Positions 22,481-35,196 of a stretch of 64,000 bases of DNA are shown one piece after another (the first letter of the stretch is position 1; every line of letters starts with the position of its first letter). The DNA comes from Annona cherimola (lineage: Eukaryota; Streptophyta; Magnoliopsida; Magnoliales; Annonaceae): NCBI GenBank assembly GCA_030490835.1, contig CM059975.1, forward strand, positions 34,442,133 through 34,506,132, read 5' to 3'. Under the pieces are notes generated by a model, which was not told where the DNA came from, made no database searches, and saw nothing but the letters and a program-made list of their open reading frames with translations. A program made the translations under genes and the position numbers.

Positions 22481-24094
22481 ACTTCTTGTTCGCTTAATGT
22501 TCAATTGGCTCCGTTGATTGCATCGATGATGCCTTGAACCGTTCAGATGCTCTTGATGGCTTGAAAGCACTGTTGTGAAGATGGAATGCACATTCACTTC
22601 TATATCATTATATTCATATGACTTTGTGTAGGAAGATTCTCAATCATTGATTAACTTTGTAATCATGGATGATTTGATGTACTTGTGCCTCAAGAATAAT
22701 GCCTCTGCATGGGATCATCGAGCCTGCTCCAAATACGACTTTTCAAAAACATGAAACAAATAACAGTACAAAGTGTGGTATAGTGCTCAAGTTCACTTGT
22801 GCTATTTTTTATTCTTTTAATTTGTTAGATTGCATATGTTGGCTCAAGCATAAATTTTTTAAATATACAATTTTTACATTTTTATTTTTCAAAACTTTTT
22901 TGAACTTTTAGTCCAAAAATAGCCCATTTGAGCATATTAATGGGTTGGGATAAGCAAGTTGGAGCATAATATTAAGCCTAATATATTTGTAAATTTCAAT
23001 TCTATTCTATCTATTAACTCATTTATAAGACTTCAACTTTTATTTGCATATAAGTCATTTATCATAACGAATTGTGAATAGTTAATAGGTTATTTGCATA
23101 TTATAAAAGGGTTGAAAACAAACTAATTTATTAATCAATTGCAAAAAAAAAAATATACCTATGAAAATAAAAAACTTAAAAGAAACGAACATGATAAGTG
23201 GAATAAGTAGGATATAATTAATTAAAATCTCAACATCAAATAATGAAAGCCTAGTAATAATATTTTTTTTAGTTTTAGATAAAAATATATATTTAAAATA
23301 AAATCGTGAATGAATAGAAAAATCTTAATTGAACATCTATATAAGCTGGTTGTAATCAGGTTATATGGATTAAGTGAATTAAACGGGTTAATGAGTTTAA
23401 AACAATCAATCTATTAATTATTGATTTAAGTAAATGCGCTAGCAAGTTCAAACTCATTTAGCAAAAAAATTAGTCTTAATCTTTTTCTAAATGGGTTGGT
23501 AGGTTTACCAAATCCGTTAACAATCCTACATGGGCATAAGCATTGAAGCTCAGCCCTCACATGAGCATTGAGTTGGGACTTTATTTTATATCAGTGTATT
23601 AGTTCAACAGCAAGGTTGGGGCATACGCAGCCAACTTGTTCAATGATTTATTTTTTATTGGAATTCAATGATATATTTTTAAGTATTACTTTTTTAAGAA
23701 ATCCTATGTATGTTGTGTATTTATGCAAACTTAATTAAATTGATTTTTTATTTAATAAGATTATTTATGAAGAAAAATATAATGTACGATTCAGGTCTAA
23801 ATATTAAGAAAATGCAAAACCAATAGGATACAACTTGCACACAACTTCAAGTGAGAAAAGTCCCTTTCTAGTTATACATTGTCAAATTATAATTGTTATT
23901 ATCTTAGTCAGTCGTCAATATCTAAAAAATTTTATATTCAAAGGAAATGTATTCCAATGTTTAATTACTATAAGAAATTTAGATTTTGGAAGAAAAATAA
24001 AGTTTGGTGGTTAAAAGTATAGATTTTAAAAAACAAATTTGAATTCATTATTAATGTGCAAAAGTTCTGCAGAGGTACATGTTAATATAATTAC
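22481..24094. other. AT-rich intergenic, no gene
   Basis: No coding region, RNA gene or element border could be supported. A weakly repeated phrase with gggcataag and gagcattga near 23535-23570 is the only mild peak in G+C. Confidence 0.4.
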
Positions 24095-24240
24095 TTTTAG
24101 TGATGAATTCATTATTACTTTCTATATAATTTTATTTTCATTACTAACTAAATTTTGCAATATGCTTTAGTGATGAAATCATAATCATACTTTCACTACA
24201 AAAAGATAACTTAAACATATATAGCTTTTAGTAATGAAAA
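24095..24240. repeat. Possible CACTA-element end
   Basis: CACTACAAAAAG occurs at about 24195, close to the CACTACAAGAAA-type ends of plant CACTA (En/Spm) elements. Around it are three copies of tttagtNatgaaNtcat in either direction, which resemble CACTA subterminal repeats. No opposite end was found, so this is only a candidate. Confidence 0.3.
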
Positions 24241-24244
24241 TAAT

Positions 24245-24530
24245 CCTTTATAAGAAATACTATTCTTCTAGAGGGCAAAAGATAGAGAAAAGAATTTGTT
24301 GGTAAGGAGGGGTCGTGATGTGATGAAAAGTTAGATTTTTAAAAAATACAAAGGCAATATGATACGATAAGGATAAAGAGAGAATAAATAGAATAGTTAT
24401 GTGATAAAATAATTAAAATATAAGGGTAAAAATGAAAAAGTAGTAGTTAGATAGTTTAAATATCAAATCATTACTTGAAAAATATGTAAGAAAAGGTGAG
24501 AAGTTTTCTTTCCTAGCTCCCCATCCCTTT
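24245..24530. repeat. A-rich MITE, related copy
   Basis: Same style as the 16845 family: gaataaatagaatagttatg, taaaataattaaaatataag and a right end gaccaaacaacacc. The left border is vague. Confidence 0.45.
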
Positions 24531-24544
24531 GACCAAACAACACC

Positions 24545-24832
24545 TCAGATTATATAGGCATTTGATGAAACTTTTGAAACAAAAATTTTTAATGGAAACA
24601 AATTTTAAATTAAAGAAAATGATGCAATATGAAAAGGGTACAAATGAAGAATAAAGAAAATAACGTTAAAATAGATAAGATTATTTATTGAAAATTTGTG
24701 AATAAATAAATGAAAAGTAGGATAATTGTATAACAATCGTGAAGGAAAGAGTAGATAATATGACAGTTATGGAGAAAAAATTTAGATGGAAAAGATATTT
24801 TTGGTGAGTAAGAAATGCACCCTAATTATTAT
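24545..24832. repeat. A-rich MITE, related copy
   Basis: It shares cgttaaaatagataag, gaaaagtaggataattgtat and tttagatggaaaagatattt with the copies at 16845 and 54835. The right end reads gtaagaaatgcacccta. Confidence 0.55.
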
Positions 24833-24971
24833 TCTATTCTATTTTTTCTTGAATATACATAAAATATTCAATATTGCATTTTATTCGTCTTACTATTATT
24901 TTTTTTTCTACATTGCTTTGCACCCTTCATCATTACATTGCCGGTCTCACTTTTATCGAACTCCTTTTGTA

Positions 24972-25402
24972 CGTGACCCTTCCATTTCTAATAACTTGAT
25001 GGTTGATGGAAAATCCACTTCATACATTATATTTATCATCAAATATTGTATCTTGAAATTTTTTTTTCTCTAATATAACTACGCATGACCCCATCGAAAT
25101 TAACATAATAAAATGATTTAATATTAAATATCAATTTAAAGTTGTATTTTCAATGTCTAAATTATCTAAAATATTATTTCTATATGGATAAATGATTCTA
25201 TAAATTATAATTACATATCTATAAATAGATCTAAGTTTTTCTATAATTTACACACGAATATATATTTTTCAATAAATGTGGTCTAAAAAAATACTTGATC
25301 GGAATAAAAATGGGTTTACGAGATAAATAAATAATATTAAATATAATAAATGAATTGAAGTTTTCATCAATGATCAAATCTTAAAAATTAAAGGGGTTAT
25401 AT
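24972..25402. repeat. Inverted-repeat MITE, copy 3
   Basis: The left arm gatggttgatggaaaatcc pairs with gaagttttcatcaatgatc on the right. Interior phrases ggataaatgattctataa and tttacacacgaatatatat match copy 1. It directly follows the A-rich MITE, with about 140 bp between them. Confidence 0.6.
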
Positions 25403-26014
25403 GACTCCACTTACATAAAAGCGGAGCCCTTACACTAAATATTACATTTCTCAATCCTCTATTTAAATTGTTAGTTTCCTTGGAGAAAAGAAAATGGACA
25501 TGAGAAGAAAATATAAGAAGAATATCAGTGGTTAAAGTGAATAATAATTCAATTTTTAATTAAAAATAATTAGAATTATAAATACACAAAGAAAAATAAG
25601 GTTATTATATATTGAAATATTGGGCAAATTAGAACTTAAACATAAAAAATCCAGAAATTTGAAATTTACATTTTGGGTGCATTTACCAATAGGGAAACGG
25701 AAAATATTTTTGATGTGACTTGATATCAACTATTTACAATACCTTTGCCAATTGTAACTTATATTTTTAATCGTTATTTCATATTTCTCGGCACAACAAC
25801 TTAATCCATTTTATTTTTATTTTTTGACTGCTGATGATCTCTTCTGTCATATCACGATGATCAATTTCTCATTTTTTCAAAATGATTTTCTATATTTCCC
25901 CTCTTCCAAGTTTCTTAATTACTAAAGGCCTTTATTTTAGGGGCTTGATCATTTCAGATTTTTAATAAAATTGTTATCCTATGTATATTTAATATACAAA
26001 GTAAGTTTTATTGT
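25403..26014. other. AT-rich intergenic, no gene
   Basis: Nothing beyond low-complexity sequence was recognised. Confidence 0.4.
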
Positions 26015-26083
26015 TTTCGGAGAAATATATAAAAATATATTTCTTTTAGATTTTTAAATATAGATGTATTTTAATCATTTTTT
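26015..26083. repeat. Left arm of an inverted repeat flanking the LINE
   Basis: This segment, ending agatttttaaatatagatg and tattttaatcat, is close to the reverse complement of 33178-33250. The LINE lies between the two arms, which suggests it inserted into a palindromic MITE-like element. Confidence 0.5.
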
Positions 26084-26222
26084 TTATAATAGGAAACACT
26101 TTATCCCTACTCCCTTTCAACATGAAAAAGGTTAGGGATGGAGTAATCCATGCAAATCATTGCCAAAAAATTATCTGTACAGATTTTCCCAAGTATAGCT
26201 TGGGGGGATTGCCCCACCAAGT

Positions 26223-28512
26223 CTAGTGATCCAAAAAAGAAACAGAAACCAAGTTGGCTAAGGAATGAGCAACTACATTTCCTTGCAGTGATACATGATG
26301 AACCGAAAAAAAGGCATTCACATTGAGAATAGACCTGATCTCTGCAATGATAAAACCCACCGGGGAGCTAATGGGGTCAACGTTGGATAGATAGTTGCAA
26401 AGAATGAGAGAGTCCGTTTCGATCTGAGCTTGTCTGACATTAAGCTGGAGAGCCCACCTAAGTCCCAAAAGGAAAGCGATAGCGTCCATAAGTAGCGTCT
26501 CCAACGCACCAAACCGCCTCCACCCTTTAGCTGCAACAAAGTAACCACGGGAGTCTTTGATAACGGCTGCACAACCGAAAGCCTCCTTATCCTCCTGTCT
26601 TCGAGCATCCACATTTATCTTGACGACCCCCGACGACGGTTTGATCTAGTGGGGTACAACGGACTTATCCAAAACATCCGCCTGAGAGAGGATTTTAGCA
26701 CTCCTATGTTGGTCAAGAAAATCCGCACACCATGCCAAAATATCCGTGAACTTCGGTTGAGTACCCTCCTCTCTGAGCTTGTTCCATAAATGTCATACCC
26801 GCCGACAGCTCAAAATGAAAAAAGTAAGGTCCTCATACCTGTTCTAACATACTAAAGCTTCCAAAATCTCCTGAACTGTTACCCCCTGAGAGGCCATCCT
26901 TGCTGCTTTCCTACATACCCCTTCTGTCGTTGCACAGCTTAGGAAAAGGTGATTCGCATCCTCAGTATCATTCTTGCATAACACACAACACGGGTCCACC
27001 GCAATGCCCCTATGAATCAGATTTTACAAAGTAGGAAGGGCATTTTTGAGAAGTCTCCATCCAAAAATTATAACTTTGCTTGGAAGTTTCGTCCGCCATA
27101 TTGCCTTGTAACTCCCAGATAGGGGCGGGTTGTCATCATTTAAGCACAAGAGTCTGTATGCCGATTTGACCGTGTAGTATCCGTTTGGTTCATGCTTCCA
27201 AAACACACTGTCCTCCTCATTCCTTTGGGGAAGGAGAATCAGGTTGATCTCATGCCATCGAACCTCCCCCATGGCGGCCACCACCCGATTTTCTTCCATG
27301 ATTTTGTTTCACCATCGATAAAGTGGCTTACCGTCACATCCTCCTGGATTGAAGGCGGAAGGGGTCCCGCCTTATCCACCTTAGATTCAAGCCAGTCGTT
27401 GGCAAAGAACTTAACCTGTTTCCCATCTCCAATCCTCCATTTGCAGCCTCTTTCAATCACATCTCGCGCCTTTAAGATACTCTTCCAGGTGAAGGAGTTA
27501 GAAGGCTTTGCCTTACAGGTCCAAATGTCTGAGGTTGGGAAGTATCTGACTTTGAGAACTTTGTGACATAAGGACGAACTACACGACACTAACCTCCAAA
27601 CCTGTTTTGCTAGAAGGGCATAGTTGAATTTGTGGAAGTCCTTGAATCCAGTTCCACTCGATCGCTTTGGCTTGCAAATATCCTTCCATGCCACCCAGCT
27701 CATTTTTCTTTTACCGTCCTTCTCACCCCACCAAAATTTTCTCAACATCCCATTAATATCATTACAGAATGATCAGGGCAGTAAAAAGATACTTATCGTG
27801 TACGTAGGAATGGCCTAAGCAACCGCCTTGATTAAAACATCTTTTCCACCCCAGGAGAGCAACTTACCTTTCTATCCTTGAATTCGATTCCACATACGTT
27901 ATTTGAGGCCCTTGAATATTCTTACTTTGGATCTTCCTAACCAGGCTGGGAGACCAAGTATTAGTGAAAATCTTGTCCTGAAGATCCTAACAGTTGAATC
28001 ATCTCCACCTTGGCATAGCTCTCCATATTAGCGCTAAAAAAGACCACGATTTTGTCCACATTTACCATCTGGCCCGAGGAATCCGCATATTGGTTTAGAA
28101 TATCCAACAAGTTCCTGATGTCCTTCCCATCCACCCTTATGAAGATGATAGCGTCATCCGTAAACAGCAGACGAGTAATCGTTGGGACGTGTTGGTTGTA
28201 GTCTGATTCCATGAATTGCACCACAAGCGATCGCATAAGAAATCAAAGTAGAAAGACCCTCCGCACATAAGAGAAAGAGGTATGGAGATAGCGGGTCTCC
28301 CTGCCTTAATCCCCTATGAGGTTGGAAGTATGTGGATTTGAATCCATTAACATTTACTCGGTATCTCCCGATGGTTATGCAGCTCATGATCCAATTAATC
28401 CACACCTTGTTGAAATTCATAGCCCTCAGCATCTGTTTGAGGAAAGTCCATTCAACGCGGTCGTAGGCCTTCGACATATCCAGTTTAATAGCCATCTCCC
28501 GCTTATGCCCCT
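26223..28512 (-). pseudogene. LINE reverse transcriptase C-terminal half and RNase H
   Basis: It resumes after the solo LTR with KLDMSKAYDRVEW and GLRQGDPLSPYLFLL, followed by the catalytic region LLFTDDAIIF, where FTDD replaces the usual F/YADD. Further on are FWWGEKDGKRKMSW and GFKDFHKFNYALLAKQVWR, then the zf-RVT part with YTVKSAYRLL and CVLCKNDTEDANHLF. The end is an RNase H domain (INVDARRQEDKEAFGCAAVI, VHHVSLQGNVVAHSLANL) that stops at 26223. At least three frameshifts or stops separate these parts. The RNase H domain places it with plant L1-type LINEs. Confidence 0.9.
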
Positions 28513-31500
28513 TGTGAAACCCCGATCTTAGACACGTGTATGAAACACTAGGGTTGTAAACCCTAGGTAATATATTAATAAAATGTATATTCATGAGTAT
28601 GGAAATATGTGAAAGTAGGGGTTCAAAGAATTATTTATGAAATGAAATTCGGATGAATAGTGAAACATGAATAGTAACCATGTGGTTAACGTGAGTGATG
28701 AGTTAATCACTTTGGATTAACTTAATCACAAAAAGACGAAAAATGAAGCTTCCCACTAAAGGATGAAAAAAGAGGCAGAGTTGCTCTTGAATTTTTTAAT
28801 AATTTTTGAATTTTAAGGTATTTTTGAAGAGAAAATGAGGAAAAATTCATAACTTGCAATCCGGACGTCAGATTGAAGTGAAATTTTTTATAGATAGCCA
28901 AAAAATTATGACGAACATGATGAATAATTTAGGATGTGATAAAAATCATGAATTAAAGGTCAACATTAAACTTCATTTAGAGATAAAAAAAGTAGCTTCA
29001 CTTTTTCATTAATTATAATTTGACTTTTGGGTTATTTTTAATTAATTAAAATTCAAAAAATTAAATGCATATATGCAAGGACAAGCTGGGATGTGGACAT
29101 GCATGGATTTTTTAGCCAAAATCAACAGCCCAAAATCAATCTTATCTTAAGATCAACGGTTTGGATGAATTAAGTTTAAAATATACATTTTTTTAATGAA
29201 ATAAAAATAATTAAAATAGGAAGCTAGGGGGGTGTGAACAGTAGTAGGGGAGGCTTCACATGGGTAAAGAAATTTCATAGATTTTGAAGAAAAATATTTA
29301 GAATTTAACCCATGGAGCTAAGGGGGTAAATTGCAAATATGTAAAAAAATACAATACTATAAATAGGACAATGGAGTGAACGACCAAGGCACACCATTCC
29401 CAACTCCAAGCTTGAGAAATTCAGCATTCCCACCCCCAAACACGTTTTTGGTCTTTAGAGAAAGAAGGAGAGAAGGAAAGAAAGAAAAAGAGCCAAATAG
29501 GAAGAGAATTCTCCACTTGAAGTAAGGGGATTCTACTCAAAATTTTTTGAGTGTTAAGTAGGGTAAAACCATGCTTATATAATGCTTAATCATGAGGAAA
29601 TAAGTATAGTTATAATGCTAAATTAAAATTATGCCTAAACATCAAAAATTTGGAGCGAAGATAGAGCATTCAGGAAGATAACATATGATATATGTAAATA
29701 ATTCTCCAAAATTGCTACATGATAATTTGGGATGAATATTTATAATGGTTATTACGTTAGAATGATGATATATTAATCTCATGATTTTTGGAATTAAGGA
29801 TTATGCTTAAGTGAAATTATGTTGATTTTTAGTATATGGAGAAAATAATTTATTTGGCTAAGTTAATGATGATAAATTCATAATTCATGAATTTTTCCAT
29901 GATATACTAAATATAAGCTATGTCATGGTATTTTTTATTTTTTGAAAAAATGTCAATTTTTGAAACCCATGAACAGTAACCTCAGGTGAACAGTAAACGT
30001 GAGCAATAACTATGAACAGTGAACAACGTGATTTTGAAAAAAATTGAGATTTATTTTTATCTTTTATGAGGATATATGGATGGAATTTTTAAAGGATTTA
30101 TGAATAAAAATCCATATAAATGGGTAATGACTAAGTATCTTTATAAGATTAACCTCTATGGGAATGAGGTAATGAATAGTTATAAAGCAAGCATGGAAAC
30201 CAACTTAAGACATGGAATGGATGGATAAAATATTCATTTTTCTTGTATAAGGAAAAAGGAAGGAGAAGGTTGAGGACATCGACTGAGGAGGTAAGTAAGC
30301 AAACTTTTTTAAAATGTGATTTTATTGCTTCATTATAAGCAAGCAAACCCTTTTGAAAATATGTTTTATTCTCAAGTATTTATAAAATGTGTTTAAGGGT
30401 GGTCATTCCTATAATGTTTTGAAATGATGAATGTTTATGAGTTTTTATGAAAAATCATGTCGGCATATTGATATCACGTGATGTTCATGGACATGTGCAC
30501 ATATATAATGCATAATGAAGAGGCTTTGGTGAAGGTAGAAAGCGGATCAGAGGGTCCCCCTTTACTATTGCCGAGTCGTATGGGCTGTGTGCCGGCGGTG
30601 TCCTCCCAAGAGGTGAAGACAAAGGAATGTTATGTATGAATGAATGCATTGCATTTTCATACATGGATTGAAAAGGAAAGCATGGATTTGAAATGATGTT
30701 TTTTTAAGGGATGATGCAAATAATTCTCTACACGAGAATGACAAGTCACCTGGTGTAAGAGGTATATAATGCCGAGGAAATTAAAAGTCATGCGTGTAGG
30801 AGACCATGTAGGCGTCAAGAGGAAGAGAGGTTCCCCTTGATGAGGCCAAGTTGGAGACAGCCGGCGTATTGGACCATGTTATATAAGATGTTCTCTGGGC
30901 TAGCGTACCCGCACACGAAGGTTTATGTCAGGAATAGAAATGAAGCATTTGCACATCAAATGTTTATGAAATAATTTTTATGAAAAGGTTTCTGTGCATT
31001 TGATAGTTGATCACTTGCTAAGTGTCTCTATCAAATTGAGAGAAATACATTTACAAATGATTTACATGAATGGTTTACATGAATGATTTTCAAGAATGGT
31101 TTACGAAAAGGGTTCTATTCTATTGGTAGTTGATCACTTGATAAGTGTCTTCTATCGAATAGAGAGAAATGCATTTAAATGAAAGAAAAATGCTTGCTTA
31201 TTGAGTTTCGACTCATGTTTTATTTTCACAACCTCAGACAGGTGTAGGGAAAGCCAAGAGATGAAAGACATGTGTTGCTAAAGGAAAAGAGAAATCTACA
31301 AAGGTTAGTAGATTTTTGTATGAATAGATCCCTAATAGGATATGACGAGAAAGGACATAGGTTGTATCAAATTATAAAATTATGAATAATATAAGAAATT
31401 GATGATTTAAGATGATATGGATGAGTCCATTATGAACGATAATGAGTATATGTTATGTGATAAAAGAAAAAAAAAAAAGAAAATTTTTTTTTGGACAAGA

Positions 31501-31610
31501 TCCAATTAAAAAACCCGCCGTGTGATCAGGACAACAATCCTGAGTCACATTTACCAATCCATAAGATCCCGGAGTAAGGTTTCTAGGCTCTCGGTTCAAG
31601 GCGCCACACA
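28513..31610 (+). repeat. 3.1 kb solo LTR, copy B, inside the LINE
   Basis: It shares its ends and interior with copy A (8384-11931), including the TGTGAAACCC start, an early cctagggttgtaaaccctag-like phrase, the ttgagtttcgactcatg phrase and the GCGCCACA end. It splits the LINE between the codons for RRKKG and HKREMAIKLD. A 5-bp repeat CCCTT occurs at both junctions (28509-28513 and 31611-31615), with a one-base ambiguity at the LTR ends. Removing the LTR and one repeat restores LINE continuity, which fixes the borders well. Near 30536-30960 it has a GC-richer part with phrases like gccggcggtgtcctccc. Confidence 0.87.
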
Positions 31611-33160
31611 CCCTTCTTGCGCCTTTGTAGGGAGTGAATTGCTTCATAGGCGATCAACATGTTGTCTGTGATAAGCCGCCCAGGAATGAAAGCACTTTGT
31701 TCTTCCCCGATGACATCATGGAGCGCCACTTTAAGCCTGTTTGCTAGGACTTTTGCCAAAATTTTATAGACCACGTTGCAGAGGCTAATGGGCCAGAAAT
31801 GTGATAATACTTGAGCTCCTGCCTTTTTTGGAATCAAAATTAGTGTGGTTGAATTTGAGTCTTGCTCTCTTCCATGAACAACTTGCACCAATTGATGATA
31901 TCTCTACCTACGGTGTTCCAATGCTTTTGATAAAATCCAGCCGACATCCCATCTGGCCCCGAGGCTTTAGTAGGACTCATTCCTTTTATCGCTTTTACAA
32001 CTTCCTCAATCTGCAAGGGTTTGGTTAGGGACTGCCTTTGATCATCAGATATTCTTCTTGTGATAACATTCTCCACCCATGTCACCTCCCGAGGTGCAGA
32101 TGAGGAATAAACCTCTGAGAAGTGCATGACTGCCATATCAATTAACTGGTCTTGGTCCCTAACCCACAATCCATTTTGGTCCCTTAGCGCCTTGATGAAA
32201 TTTGTTCGTCGCCTGTTGGAAGCGATACGATGGAAAAACCAGTGTTTTTGTCTCCCTCCTGGAGCCAATGTGTCTTTGCACACACCCTCCATAGTTATTC
32301 TTCATCTTCCAACAGAAGGTTTATTTGGAGTTTTAGCTTCTGCATGGAATCATCCCTTTCATCATTAGGCCTCAGACCCATAAGGGAATCAAGCTCCCTC
32401 TGTTTCCGCTCTACCGTTTTCCGAAGATTGCCTCTCTTCCTTCGACTCCAATTTGATAGCTTAGATCCACACCGATTAAGCTTCCAAGTAAGTAGGTCAG
32501 CTGAGGGCATAGTTGTCAGTGGTTCGGATTACCACGCTTGGTTTACAATTCTAGTAGCCTCTTTATCTCGTGCCCAACATAGCTCATATCTAAACTCCTT
32601 TGGCAGTTTCTCTTGCCTCTTTTAGAATCTAGCACCATCAAAATCGGGCAATGGTCAGAAGTGGGGGCCGATAAGTGAGTGATTTTTGCATGGGGAAACA
32701 AATTCAGCCAAGACAGTGTAGAGAGCCCCCTATCCAATCTCGCTTCCACTCTTAGCAATCCCCTTCTATTGTTTCTCCACGTCATGATCGCACACGCAAA
32801 TCCAAGATCCAGCAGATTACATCTGTCCATAGTATCACAAAAAAGATCCATTTGGGTCTAGGAATGAGTCCTCTTACTAATATATTCACTTAGGCCCAGG
32901 ACTTCATTAAAATCTCCCATGACTAACCAGGAAGCACTATTCCCGACGCTAAGCTGATTGAGGATGTGCCAATGTTGGTGTCGATAATGAGTTTCGGGAT
33001 GACCGTAAAACCCCGTGAACCGCCATCCAAGAAAGTCTGCATCAATGTGGTGGATAGAGAAGCTCCTAATACAAGCGGGTTGGTCATTGTTCCACAGGAG
33101 AGCCAAACCCCCCCTCCTAGCCTTTGGTTTCACAACAAAGCAGCATTCAAACTTGAGTAT
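31611..33160 (-). pseudogene. LINE endonuclease and reverse transcriptase N-terminal half
   Basis: From the right end inward: an endonuclease-type region (RRGGLALLWN, ASWLVMGDFNEVLG, LSAPTSDHCPILMV), a linker, then the reverse transcriptase start ([68 protein letters not shown]). A stop follows the SKRTHS residues of the endonuclease, and frameshifts lie between the blocks. WLVMGDFNE and SDHCPI are the apurinic-endonuclease catalytic signatures of L1-type LINEs. Confidence 0.9.
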
Positions 33161-33177
33161 TCTTCTTATGACAAAAC

Positions 33178-33250
33178 ATGACTAAAATACCTGTATATTT
33201 AAAATCTAAAATAAAGATATACATATCTTTAAAAAAATAGAACTCGGTCA
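33178..33250. repeat. Right arm of an inverted repeat flanking the LINE
   Basis: It begins atgactaaaatacctgtata and is nearly the reverse complement of 26015-26083. See the left arm. Confidence 0.5.
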
Positions 33251-33364
33251 GTAGATTAAATATACTTAAATTAACAATTTTATAAAAAAATTTAAAAACA
33301 AAAATATGTATTTTGTACCGGTTTGAAATTATTATTTCTCTCATTTCGCCCACAAACATGCATT

Positions 33365-33590
33365 AAAATGTGTATTTGGTAATTTATAAAATAACGAGAA
33401 AAAAATTTTGGAAAAGGGGAAAAGTGATGTAATGTGATGGGGCTAATGACAATGAATAGAAAGAATATAAGATAGATAGAGTTAGTGTTAAAAATGATTA
33501 AAATATACAAGTAATAATAGAAAAATAGGACATTTTAAGTGTTCAAAATACCAAATTATTAAAAAATGTAATGAAGTGTTTTAATTAATT
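33365..33590. repeat. A-rich MITE, related copy
   Basis: It carries gtgatgtaatgtgatggggc and gttaaaaatgattaaaatat in the order seen in the family members at 24245 and 49443. The ends are worn. Confidence 0.45.
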
Positions 33591-35036
33591 TATTATTATA
33601 TTTTTACAAAATGAACAAAAGACCTTAACGATATTAATGAGTGGATATCTTGGACACACGCTTATGGCATGCATCCATGCAGCCGAAGCTGCAGATCTAC
33701 GCATAAAGAAGAGTGCCAACTTTAAAATGTCGTTTCATTTTCATTTCACACGACAATATCTACTGGTTACAGGTGCATTGAACGGTTACAAATTAAAGTT
33801 CTGTCGGTTCATTAGATCCAATTTTCTTGCACTGTATAAACATTCAATTTGCTTTTCATGTGGATGTGCGGATCATAATGGTTGACCTGCGAATGAATTC
33901 AATGAATTAATTAATTCGGTGCCTACATATTAATTCAATGAGTTAACTAATTGGGTATTTTCGAAAGGGAATACGTACATATTTATTGAAAACTCAATGC
34001 ATAATGTGATGGTAAGTGAGGCCGTCTGCCAGCGTGCACACCTGAGGTGGAATCCCTGTGGCCTCGCTTTGGGAGCAATGTGTCTCCCTAAAAAATTAAT
34101 AAGAGCTGTGTGTTTCCAAAAAAAATAAATAGGAGGTTAAATATATCAATAAAAAAGAAAAATCAATGCATACATGTTTTTAGCCCTTATTACTTACTTT
34201 ATCAATTTTAAAATTTTTATACTTTTAAAAATTAATAGTTTTTCACCTCATTTATGGAGGTGAAAATTATTGATTTTTTGAAATTATAAAAATATATACA
34301 AAATTAGAAATGATAAATTTTTGTTCATGAACTAAATAAATGCGGGTCATATAACAATAGAAAGAAAATTTTTAAAATTAAAAAAAGACAAACCACCTAT
34401 ATATATTTAGCTTTTAATGCATAACTAAGCAATGAATCATTTCACTTTGAAAGAGTATGTAAATATTTGAAATTTTGGAATACATGTAAATGACACAGAG
34501 GAATTCATGGAAAGCCTTGAGAAAACTAGGGTGGGAAATTTATCAGTGCAAGCAAGTTTTAAAGTCGTCCCTCAAGAGCCAAATCTATTGATCCTGACAA
34601 AATTTTACCTGAAACGTCTCAAATAATCTTCTTCTGTGATAGAATGCTTTTTTGGATGAAAATTTTTATTTTTTATACAACTATCGTGAATAGTCAGTTG
34701 AGGGTCCAGTTCGACTGGTCTCTCGTCTCGAGCTTCGAAAAATTGTTCTTTCTGTCAGTCAGATCTTTTAGTTTTATCCTACTGGTCTATGTGACCGAGC
34801 TCAAGTCTTAGGCCATGGTTCGATCAGATCCTGAGGCCAAATACACAACTTGCTTTACAAAATTTCGTTGAAACTCTAAATTCTTCAATTCCCAACTAAA
34901 CTTTAATTATTTCTCAAAATGATTTATTTAAAATTAAACACACTTTTCTAACTGATTTCGACGGTTTCCGACCAATCAGATTATCTTTTTTTATTGGTTT
35001 TACATAATATGGCATCTCATGTTATAATGGGGCTCA
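33591..35036. other. Intergenic; one weak SINE-like patch
   Basis: No gene was found. A patch at about 34018-34125 contains gaggtggaatccc, resembling a tRNA-type box B, and ends in a short A-rich tail. It could be a SINE fragment, but box A and a target duplication are not evident. The rest is AT-rich, with a plain stretch of average composition at 34500-34850. Confidence 0.35.
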
Positions 35037-35196
35037 TGTTGTATTTTTGGACTTACATATATAATAATTATATATACGTTATATAAATAGTGACTCAAAA
35101 TTATAAAGTGATCTCATAATATTTATGGGCCCGAATTATCTAATAGAGTTTGGGTCTACTATGCGTAGATACCCTATTGCCTATTTTCTAATTTCT
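35037..35196 (+). repeat. Truncated 5' LTR of the second copia element
   Basis: About 160 bp align with the first part of the 3' LTR at 40503 (TGTTG...tttttggacttaNatatat, then gcgtagataNcctattgcct). Similarity stops near 35196, where leader-like DNA begins, so roughly 330 bp of the LTR and the primer-binding site are missing. Confidence 0.7.

Larger units (their letters stand above)
26084..33165 (-). mobile_element. LINE (L1-type) retrotransposon split by a solo LTR
   Basis: A minus-strand non-LTR retrotransposon. It runs from an endonuclease region at about 33160, through reverse transcriptase, a zinc-finger reverse-transcriptase-associated region and a C-terminal RNase H domain ending at 26223, to a short A-rich tail near 26084. 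The first ORF (RNA-binding) and the start of the endonuclease are missing, so it is 5' truncated, as most LINE insertions are. A 3.1 kb solo LTR at 28513-31610 interrupts the reverse transcriptase. Several stop codons and frameshifts make it non-functional. No clear target duplication was found. Confidence 0.9.

Noticed and set aside
27239..28594. Independent genes for the 169- and 146-codon minus-strand frames
   Set aside because: They are consecutive parts of the LINE reverse transcriptase separated by frameshifts.
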